Source: Nitrococcus sp.
Lineage (GTDB): Bacteria > Pseudomonadota > Gammaproteobacteria > Nitrococcales > Nitrococcaceae
Assembly (NCBI GenBank): GCA_030452365.1
Contig: JAKDMK010000066.1
Location: 1-9,058, forward strand
Direction: 5' to 3'
Length of the DNA stretch: 9,058 nucleotides
A program made the position numbers and the translations under genes. Of the stretch, positions 1 through 4,693 are shown piece after piece (the stretch's first letter is position 1; the number at the start of each line of letters is the position of its first letter). Below the pieces are notes generated by a model. It did not search any database, was not told the DNA's origin, and saw nothing but the letters and a program-made list of their open reading frames with translations.

Positions 1-32
1 TGGACACCTTCATGGATCATTGGGTATTGTGA

Positions 33-48
33 GCCGCGCTGCCGCGGC
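33..48. other. Short GC-rich hairpin in left flank
   Basis: GCCGCG (33-38) and CGCGGC (43-48) form a perfect 6-bp stem around a 4-base loop. No T-run follows on either strand, so it is not a standard intrinsic terminator. The rest of 1-150 shows no gene I can support. Confidence 0.35.
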
Positions 49-151
49 CAAAGGTCAGCGTAATAATCAGCGCGACGCAAGCGGATTCTGCGGCAGGTTT
101 ACCGACTACCTCGGCAACGCTTTATGATTCTCGGCAGTATCCTACGCAAGC

Positions 152-157
152 TATACT
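152..157 (+). promoter_or_regulatory. Likely -10 box for mntA-hepT, giving a leaderless mRNA
   Basis: TATACT at 152-157 is a near-consensus sigma-70 -10 hexamer. With usual geometry the transcription start falls at about base 164, the A of the mntA ATG. No Shine-Dalgarno sequence lies in the six bases between box and start codon (GACCGA), and an in-frame TGA at 125-127 with no start codon after it rules out an upstream start. No good -35 hexamer is visible 16-18 bases upstream, so the promoter may be weak or activator-dependent. Leaderless translation is an inference from this geometry. Confidence 0.5.
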
Positions 158-163
158 GACCGA

Positions 164-568
164 ATGAAAGTTCGCCAGCCTGACGCCATTGCTCAAATAA
201 CTGACTATCTTGCCGCGCAAGAAGACGTTCGTCTGGGTCTGCTGTTTGGCTCTCTCGCGACTGGCAAAGCGGGCCAGGATAGCGACGTCGATATTGCCAT
301 TCTTTGTGATCAGCCCTTGGATGTCGAGCGGCGTATTGAATTGATCGAAGCTTTGGCGTGCTTGACGGGCCGTGCCGTGGATCTTGTGGACCTAGCGACA
401 GCAGGCATTGCCGTCGTTCGTAGCGCGGTGCTTGGGGGGCGGGTGCTGTACAGCCGCGATTGCGCCGCCTATCCAGCACAGATCACCCGCATGCTTTTGG
501 ATAGCGCCGATTTTCTTCCCTACCGTGAACGCCTGCTCCGGCAAAGGCGTGAAGCATGGATCCGGTAA
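164..568 (+). CDS. mntA: MntA-like nucleotidyltransferase antitoxin (type VII toxin-antitoxin)
   Basis: This 134-residue protein is a minimal nucleotidyltransferase (MNT) domain. It carries the family signature: Gly29-Ser30 in LLFGSLATG, then Asp41-x-Asp43 in SDVDIAIL, which bind metal and nucleotide. A third acidic position is likely Asp73 or Asp76 in AVDLVDL. In studied pairs, MntA transfers AMP from ATP to a tyrosine of the HEPN toxin and silences it. The length is normal for stand-alone antitoxins; larger nucleotidyltransferases such as kanamycin or poly(A) enzymes are excluded by size. The downstream gene starts 13 bases before this one ends, which suggests translational coupling. ATG at 164 is the first possible start in frame. 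Antitoxin function is inferred from the motif plus the HEPN partner. Confidence 0.88.
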   Translation: MKVRQPDAIAQITDYLAAQEDVRLGLLFGSLATGKAGQDSDVDIAILCDQPLDVERRIELIEALACLTGRAVDLVDLATAGIAVVRSAVLGGRVLYSRDCAAYPAQITRMLLDSADFLPYRERLLRQRREAWIR

Positions 569-975
569 TCCTTGGTGAAAAGCTTGAATCGTTGCGCCGC
601 TGCATTCGTCGACTGCAAGACAAACGCGCTGCTAGCGCTGCCGAGCTCCGCGCGGACCTGGACCTGCAAGACATACTCACGCTTAATCTATCGCGGGCGG
701 TACAAGTTTGTGTGGACATAGCCGCCCATATTCTCGCGGACAGCGAGGAGCCCGCTCCGGCAACTATGGGGGAGGCATTCACGGCCCTGGAGCGGATGGG
801 CCTTATCGATTCAACATTGTGCCGTCACATGAAAGCCGCCGTGGGATTTCGCAATATCGCGGTGCATCGTTATCAGGAAATCGATTGGGAGATTGTCCAC
901 GCGATCACCTGCCAGCACCTCGATGATTTCCGCAAATTCGCTCAGGCCGTCAGCAAACAGAGCAAAAGGGCATGA
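556..975 (+). CDS. hepT: HepT-like HEPN RNase toxin (DUF86 family)
   Basis: This 139-residue, mostly helical protein belongs to the HEPN/DUF86 toxin family. The hallmark RX4HXY motif is intact as RNIAVHRY: Arg99 and His104 form the presumed RNase site and Tyr106 is the residue expected to be AMPylated by the MNT partner. Known homologues cleave RNA, in some cases the 3' end of tRNA, and stop growth when unmodified. The ATG lies inside the last codons of mntA (13-base overlap), with a weak AAAGG about 8 bases upstream, so translation probably depends on the upstream gene. No truncation is seen and all motif residues are present, so the pair is probably active. A short palindrome follows directly after the stop codon. 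The RNA target cannot be told from sequence. Confidence 0.88.
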   Translation: MDPVILGEKLESLRRCIRRLQDKRAASAAELRADLDLQDILTLNLSRAVQVCVDIAAHILADSEEPAPATMGEAFTALERMGLIDSTLCRHMKAAVGFRNIAVHRYQEIDWEIVHAITCQHLDDFRKFAQAVSKQSKRA

Positions 976-978
976 GCA

Positions 979-993
979 GGCCAAGACTTGGCC
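979..993. terminator. Dyad immediately after hepT (terminator-like, no T-run)
   Basis: GGCCAA (979-984) and TTGGCC (988-993) form a 6-bp stem with a 3-base loop, starting 3 bases after the hepT stop codon; the full 15-mer is symmetric about base 986. No U-tract follows, so it could slow polymerase or protect the mRNA 3' end rather than end transcription by itself. Confidence 0.35.
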
Positions 994-1434
994 CGGGCAT
1001 GAGGCACATCGCCGCCCTGCGGGCAATAGCCAAGCAGGCGCAAGCCTATAAGGCTCATATATGGCCTTTACGTAAGGGCGCGTCCTTCGCGAAAGCGAGT
1101 ACAACCGAGGAGTGCCCCGCAGCTCAGCCAGTGGCTTGAGCATGCTTTGGTGCCGGGGGTCCATCGCGGAAACGATGTGACACGTGGGAGCTTTAAAAAA
1201 ACGCCCTCCGCACAACTCATAGGCGGAGCAATACCGGACACCCAGCCATTTTCCGGTACATCAACCGCTCCGCCGTGTCCGTTAAAGCGTGGGCAGCCCA
1301 TTTATCTGCCCAACAGGGACTCCACACCCTGTTTCTCGACGGGGTGTGCGTGGAGCCTCCCGAGAGTCCACTGCGCTGGGGCGCAGGTCCGGGCATACCG
1401 ACACCGGTAGGGCAGTGTCCAATATTGGTCTATA
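994..1434. other. Gene-free, hairpin-dense intergenic segment
   Basis: I see no supportable protein gene here. The stretch holds many short perfect inverted repeats: 1014-1017/1021-1024, 1043-1047/1051-1055, CTCCGC 1206-1211 with GCGGAG 1223-1228, TACCGGA 1232-1238 with TCCGGTA 1252-1258, TGGGCAG 1290-1296 with CTGCCCA 1306-1312, AACAGGG 1312-1318 with CCCTGTT 1327-1333, CACACCC 1323-1329 with GGGTGTG 1342-1348, and CTGCGC 1371-1376 with GCGCAG 1381-1386 around a TGGG loop. Two of these (1312-1333 and 1323-1348) share bases and exclude each other. The segment could be a structured RNA, the end of a decayed mobile element, or a dispersed repeat cluster. I do not recognise a known RNA family. 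Confidence 0.5.
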
Positions 1435-1446
1435 GTATGATCATAC
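1419..1446. promoter_or_regulatory. Two close perfect palindromes upstream of the recombinase stub (possible operators)
   Basis: CCAATATTGG (1419-1428) and GTATGATCATAC (1435-1446) are perfect 10- and 12-bp palindromes separated by 6 bases, in an AT-rich patch 58-85 bases before the ATG at 1505. TATAGT at 1431-1436 could be a -10 box, though no convincing -35 is present. This looks like a regulator-binding and promoter zone, but no specific protein is indicated. Confidence 0.35.
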
Positions 1447-1504
1447 AAGAATTGTCGTGAAACACTCGGTGTTACACGTCGAACCCAGGGATGGGAGAAA
1501 CGTC

Positions 1505-1732
1505 ATGGAACAGAACCCCCGCCTGCTCGATCAGGTCCGAGATCGCATCCGCTTGCACCACTTGAGAATACCGGTACTGATCGGCAAGTTCGAGGCTGCG
1601 TTCGCCACCCGCTTCGTGCCGCGCCAGGCCGAGCGTATCAAAAAAACGCTTGCAGCAGGCAGGCGCGGAAAAGAGCGTTTATGCGTCCTATACGCAACAC
1701 GAGGATTTAATGAGGATCCCGAGAAGTATTGA
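1505..1732 (+). pseudogene. N-terminal stub resembling an integron-type tyrosine recombinase
   Basis: The ATG at 1505 has a good ribosome binding site (GGGAG at 1493-1497, 7-base spacing). The first residues, in particular LLDQVRDRIRLHH at positions 7-19, match from memory the start of the SAM-like N-terminal domain of integron integrases and related tyrosine recombinases, which usually continue with a Tyr/Arg-Thr-Glu-rich segment. Here similarity stops after about residue 20 and the remaining ~55 residues are unrecognised; no catalytic Arg, His or Tyr boxes follow. The 75-codon frame ends inside the RIO1 gene, overlapping its first 23 bases. The best reading is a recombinase truncated by deletion, leaving a hybrid ORF. 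It could instead be expressed as a small upstream ORF. No attC-like RYYYAAC...GTTRRRY pair was found nearby. Confidence 0.5.
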
Positions 1733-2573
1733 ACCACTGGTTCGCGACGGCCTCGTGGACAAAGTCATCCGTTCGCTCAAGAGCGGCAAGGAGGCCACAG
1801 TCTATATGGTCCTCTCTGAGGGAGAGGTCCGCTGCGCCAAGGTCTATAAAGACGCCGACAAACGCAGCTTCCATCAGCAAGCCCAATACCAGGAGGGGCG
1901 CAAGGTAAGAAACAGTCGGCGGGCGCGCGCCATGGCGAAGCGGACTCGCTATGGGCGCAGAGAGCAGGAGGCGGCCTGGCAAAGTGCCGAGGTGGACGCG
2001 CTATTCCGCCTCAGCGCCGCCGGCGTGCGGGTTCCAAAACCTTATGGCTGCGTCGAGGGGGTCCTGCTGATGGAGCTAATCGTCGATGACCATGGAGACG
2101 TTGCCCCCAGGCTGAATGATCTGGAACTGACGGCGGCGCAGGCGCGCGCCTATCATGGAATGCTGATTGCGCAGATCGTGCGCATGCTCTGCGCCGGTTT
2201 GATCCACGGTGACCTCTCCGAGTACAACGTGCTCGTCGGCAGCGACGGACCGGTCATTATCGACTTGCCACAAGCCGTTGATGCGGCAGGCAACAACAAC
2301 GCCTGCAGGATGCTTGAGCGGGATGTCGACAACCTGACCAGCTATTTCAGTCACTCCGCCCCTGAGCTGGGGGGCACCGACTACGGCAAGGAGATCTGGG
2401 CGCTCTACGAAAGCGGCGCCCTCCATCCCCAGATCGAGCTGACCGGCCGTTTCGAGCGCAGCGCGACGCCAGCCGATGTGACAAGTGTCCTGCAGGAAAT
2501 CGAAGCGGTACGCGAGGAGGCAGACAAGCGGCGGCGCGATCGGGCCACCTCGATGATAGAAATAGACGGCTAG
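1710..2573 (+). CDS. RIO1-family atypical serine kinase/ATPase
   Basis: This is a complete 287-residue bacterial RIO1-like protein. Visible kinase elements are the nucleotide loop SGKEATVY (25-32), the ATP-binding Lys44 in RCAKVYK, the RIO-type segment YQEGRKVRNSR (60-70), the catalytic loop HGDLSEYN (166-173; Asp168, Asn173), and the metal-binding Asp185 in IIDLPQAVD. In archaea and eukaryotes RIO1 acts in small-subunit ribosome maturation; the bacterial role is not settled, so none is claimed. A longer frame begins at 1650, but ATG 1710 is preferred: it has GAGG at 1701-1704 with a 5-base spacer, and the family's typical N-terminus begins close to IEPLVRDGLVD. The start overlaps the upstream recombinase stub, and the 3' end faces rhlE. 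Confidence 0.9.
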   Translation: MRIPRSIEPLVRDGLVDKVIRSLKSGKEATVYMVLSEGEVRCAKVYKDADKRSFHQQAQYQEGRKVRNSRRARAMAKRTRYGRREQEAAWQSAEVDALFRLSAAGVRVPKPYGCVEGVLLMELIVDDHGDVAPRLNDLELTAAQARAYHGMLIAQIVRMLCAGLIHGDLSEYNVLVGSDGPVIIDLPQAVDAAGNNNACRMLERDVDNLTSYFSHSAPELGGTDYGKEIWALYESGALHPQIELTGRFERSATPADVTSVLQEIEAVREEADKRRRDRATSMIEIDG

Positions 2574-2578
2574 TCATG

Positions 2579-2613
2579 CTGCGCCGCGCCGGCGCAGGGG
2601 ATGGGCCGGCGCG
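2579..2613. terminator. Hairpins between convergent RIO1 and rhlE genes
   Basis: CTGCGCCG (2579-2586) and CGGCGCAG (2590-2597) form an 8-bp stem with a 3-base loop. An alternative stem pairs CGCGCCGG (2585-2592) with CCGGCGCG (2606-2613). Lying in the 50-base gap between two convergent stop codons, they probably serve as a shared two-way barrier. There is no T-run on either side, so Rho or transcription collision may be needed. Confidence 0.5.
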
Positions 2614-2623
2614 GGATGACCGC

Positions 2624-3907
2624 TCAGTTGGTGTTGGTCTTCGCCTGAGTGCGGTGGCTGCTGCCCGGCCGGGTATTGTGGCCAGGCCGCCCACTGCTGT
2701 TTGGGTACCCGTTCTGGGATGGTTTGCGGTGTGGCCGATTGCGGCGTGTGGATATCGAGCTTGGGCCTTCGCTACCGGCCTCGGGCTCGAAGCCCTCGAT
2801 TACGGTGAAAGGAAGGCGGCGGCCGAGCAAGCGCTCGATGGCGGCAAGGTGCTTGCGCTCGTCGCTACTCACTAAAGAGACAGCCTGTCCTTCGCTGCCG
2901 GCCCGGCCGGTGCGGCCGATGCGGTGTATATAGTCTTCAGCTATGTTCGAGAGCTCGTAGTTGACCACATGCGGCAACGCCTCGATATCGATCCCGCGGG
3001 CGGCGATGTCGGTTGCCACGAGCACGCGCACCTGGCCGTGCTTGAAGTCCTTCAGCGCTTTGGTACGCGCGCTCTGACTCTTGCTGCTATGGATCGCGGT
3101 GGCATTCAGGCCGTCGTGGTCAAGCTGCGTGGCCAAGCGGTTGGCGCCGTGCTTGGTGCGCGTGAACACCAGCACCTGACGCCAGTTGCCCTGACCGATC
3201 AGGTGCGAGAGCAGCGCACGCTTGCGCGTATGGGCGACTGGGTGGACCTTGTGGGTAACGAGCTCGGTGACGCTGCCGTGCGGCGCGATGTCAACCGCTG
3301 CCGGATCATGCAGCAACTGGTCGGCCAGCTCGCGAATCTCCCTGGAGAACGTTGCCGAGAACAGCAAGTTTTGGCGCTGCTTTGGCAACGCGGCAAGGAC
3401 TTTGCGGATATCGCGGATAAAGCCCATATCGAGCATGCGGTCAGCCTCGTCGAGGACAAGGATCTCGACATGCGAGAGATCGACGGTTTTCTGCTGCAGG
3501 TGATCAAGAAGGCGGCCGGGGGTAGCGACCAGCACATCGACGCCGCGGCGCAGCGCATTGATCTGTGGCATAATCCCGACGCCGCCGACGACCACCGTAG
3601 ACCTAAGCGCCAGATGCTTGCCGTAAGCCCGCACGCTCTCCTGCACCTGCGCGGCGAGTTCGCGCGTGGGCGCGAGCACGAGGGCGCGTGGAGGCGGTCT
3701 GCGCGATCCAGCTTCGCTCAAGCGCTGCAGCAACGGCAAGGTAAAGGCGGCGGTTTTGCCGGTGCCGGTCTGAGCGCCGGCGAGCAGATCGCGCCCGGCG
3801 AGGATCAGCGGAATGGCCTGCGCCTGTACGGGCGTAGGCACAGCGTAGCCCTGCGCGCGTACAGCGCGCAGAAGTTCGGCCGATAAGCCAAGGATGTCAA
3901 ACGTCAT
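2624..3907 (-). CDS. rhlE: DEAD-box ATP-dependent RNA helicase, RhlE type
   Basis: This 427-residue protein carries the full DEAD-box set: Q motif around PTPVQ (24-28), Walker A AQTGTGKT (45-52), PTRELA (80-85), GG (108-109), TPGR (129-132), DEAD (153-156), SAT (184-186), [12 protein letters not shown] (297-308) and [10 protein letters not shown] (328-337). The start MTFDILGLS and the IHxxKSQxART segment (272-282) point to the RhlE subfamily, whose members unwind short RNA duplexes in ribosome assembly and RNA turnover. Residues ~380-427 are a basic, Ser/Asn/Pro/Gly-rich tail, likely a disordered RNA-binding extension. IHSSKSQ replaces the more common IHGNKSQ, a mild change. No strong ribosome binding site precedes ATG 3907 (only GGA about 13 bases away). 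A hairpin lies in the leader. RhlE rather than another DEAD-box paralogue is likely but not certain. Confidence 0.93.
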   Translation of the reverse strand: MTFDILGLSAELLRAVRAQGYAVPTPVQAQAIPLILAGRDLLAGAQTGTGKTAAFTLPLLQRLSEAGSRRPPPRALVLAPTRELAAQVQESVRAYGKHLALRSTVVVGGVGIMPQINALRRGVDVLVATPGRLLDHLQQKTVDLSHVEILVLDEADRMLDMGFIRDIRKVLAALPKQRQNLLFSATFSREIRELADQLLHDPAAVDIAPHGSVTELVTHKVHPVAHTRKRALLSHLIGQGNWRQVLVFTRTKHGANRLATQLDHDGLNATAIHSSKSQSARTKALKDFKHGQVRVLVATDIAARGIDIEALPHVVNYELSNIAEDYIHRIGRTGRAGSEGQAVSLVSSDERKHLAAIERLLGRRLPFTVIEGFEPEAGSEGPSSISTRRNRPHRKPSQNGYPNSSGRPGHNTRPGSSHRTQAKTNTN

Positions 3908-3924
3908 AGCTATGATATTCCAGC

Positions 3925-3952
3925 GAACGGCCGCATCACGGCGGCTCCGTTC
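3925..3952 (-). promoter_or_regulatory. Hairpin in the rhlE upstream region or leader
   Basis: GAACGGCCGC (3925-3934) pairs with GCGG (3941-3944) and CCGTTC (3947-3952), a 10-bp stem with a 2-base bulge and a 6-base loop. It sits 18-45 bases upstream of the rhlE start codon. If transcribed, it would be a stable 5'-UTR hairpin, of a kind that could make a helicase mRNA sensitive to temperature or to its own product; that role is speculation. Confidence 0.35.
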
Positions 3953-4150
3953 TATTGAAGCGAGAGGGTCGTCGAGGAGAGAACCTAGAGCGGAAACGCC
4001 GCGACGGCGAGTGGGATCAACGGACTATGAGCCCGGCTCCCTGCATCTGCTCAGGTCCGTTGGGACACAGCGCGACATTTGCGCCGCGAGCAGAGACGAC
4101 GGGAGTATGAATGCACTCGGCGCCGGTTACAAGCATAACGCCTCCGAGTG
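3953..4150. other. Intergenic DNA between rhlE and the mobile element
   Basis: No convincing gene is present. A dyad CAACGGA (4018-4024)/TCCGTTG (4056-4062) encloses a smaller GAGC/GCTC hairpin (4030-4040). A second dyad CACTCGG (4114-4120)/CCGAGTG (4144-4150) ends exactly one base before the inverted repeat of the neighbouring element, so it may be part of it or of the insertion target. No clear promoter for rhlE is seen. Confidence 0.4.
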
Positions 4151-4176
4151 GGGTCAAGTCTAGTAATAACTATTTA
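4151..4176 (+). repeat. Left inverted repeat of RAYT-type element
   Basis: It begins GGGTCAAGTCTAGTA and pairs with the reverse complement of 4521-4546 at 22 of 26 positions; the mismatches are at bases 4158, 4166, 4169 and 4171. Confidence 0.75.
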
Positions 4177-4256
4177 TCTTTCTGGGTGATAATGATTCTG
4201 TTCGTAGCGTGCTGACGGGTTGGGCGGACGCTTGATCAGTCCGAGCTACGCAAGGC

Positions 4257-4551
4257 ATGACCCGCCCCTTCCATCGACGGTATCATCGAGACAACTGTAG
4301 CCATTCGGATGTGCTCGCCGAGACCTTTATGGGCAAGCACAAGAGCAGGGAAGCCCCCGCCCGGCTGGCCCGGACCGCGGCAATGTATCTCTGTCAGCGA
4401 GTCGGGGCCATGACGCTGGCGCAGATCACCAAAGCCTTTGGTCTTGCGAGCTACGCGAGCGCCGGCATCCGGGGGGGTTGGACCGAAGATTGAGCAGCAC
4501 GGCGACTTAGAGCAAAGTGTTAAATTGCTAATACTAGATTTGACCCTATAG
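4257..4551 (+). pseudogene. Internally deleted, frameshifted RAYT (REP-associated tyrosine transposase) remnant
   Basis: The open frame from ATG 4257 to 4493 encodes 78 residues. MTRPF at the start resembles the first residues of Y1-type RAYT transposases, but the catalytic HUH and Tyr domain is missing entirely. From about residue 28 the sequence is a DnaA-C-like helix-turn-helix tail (AAMYLCQRVGAMTLAQITKA, then FGLASYAS) that is common at the C-terminus of this family. At a run of seven G (4471-4477) the frame breaks: removing one G reopens it through IRGVGPKIEQHGDLEQS and on to LDLTL, with a stop at 4549-4551 just past the right inverted repeat, the usual ending of these proteins. So an internal deletion and a +1 slip both damaged the gene. 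A read error in the G-run is possible but would not restore the missing domain. The HTH part alone might still be made. Confidence 0.65.
4521..4546 (-). repeat. Right inverted repeat of RAYT-type element
   Basis: It ends TACTAGATTTGACCC and is complementary to 4151-4176. In the shifted frame it encodes the last residues (LDLT) of the broken transposase, so the repeat doubles as coding sequence. Confidence 0.75.
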
Positions 4552-4693
4552 ACCTAAGAAACGCCTTTGCACTTTCCCAAAAATGGGCGCGACGTCAGGC
4601 TCGCGTTCAGGCGCTAGAGGCCTGGAGCGGCAACCGCCTGCGAGTACGGCGCGCGAATAGACTCTGGCGATTGATTAACCCACGAGGTGAAAG
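4547..4693 (+). promoter_or_regulatory. aceE upstream region with ribosome binding site
   Basis: This stretch separates the mobile element from aceE. A Shine-Dalgarno GAGGTGA at 4683-4689 lies 4 bases before ATG 4694 and supports that start. TTGCAC at 4567-4572 could be a -35, but no good -10 follows at the right distance, so the promoter is not fixed. No PdhR-like operator is recognised. Confidence 0.4.

Larger units (their letters stand above)
4151..4546 (+). mobile_element. Non-autonomous RAYT/REP-type element (MITE-like remnant)
   Basis: The 396-bp segment is bounded by imperfect 26-bp inverted repeats (22 of 26 positions match) beginning GGGTCAA. Such ends, followed by a transposase whose last codons read into the right repeat as a DLT(P/L) tail, are what I recall for REP-associated tyrosine transposase (RAYT) elements of gammaproteobacteria. 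Inside is only a short remnant of the transposase, so the copy cannot move alone. A subterminal hairpin, CGGAC 4225-4229 with GTCCG 4239-4243, lies near the left end. No target-site duplication is seen. The left end is AT-rich (4155-4200), unlike the flanks. The element sits about 150 bases upstream of aceE and may affect its promoter. Confidence 0.7.

Noticed and set aside
1306..1400. Possible integron attC site (GCCCAAC at 1308-1314 fits RYYYAAC) near the recombinase stub
   Set aside because: No matching GTTRRRY follows within the needed distance. The only nearby GTT-type box (GTTAAAG, 1281-1287) lies on the wrong side and misfits the last base.
1147..1410. 87-codon plus-strand frame and an overlapping 77-codon minus-strand frame (1068-1301) in the hairpin-rich region
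   Set aside because: Neither shows a ribosome binding site, a domain, or plausible protein composition; they run through dense palindromes.
1650..1709. Longer RIO1 start adding 20 residues
   Set aside because: The extension lacks family similarity and a ribosome binding site; ATG 1710 has GAGG at proper spacing.
2924..3886. 320-codon open frame on the plus strand opposite rhlE
   Set aside because: It is antisense to a helicase with complete motifs, and its product has no recognisable domain; long antisense frames are common in GC-rich genes.
3894..4163. 89-codon frame between rhlE and the mobile element
   Set aside because: It starts inside rhlE on the opposite strand, has no ribosome binding site, is Arg/Ser-rich without a recognisable domain, and ends inside the element's left repeat.
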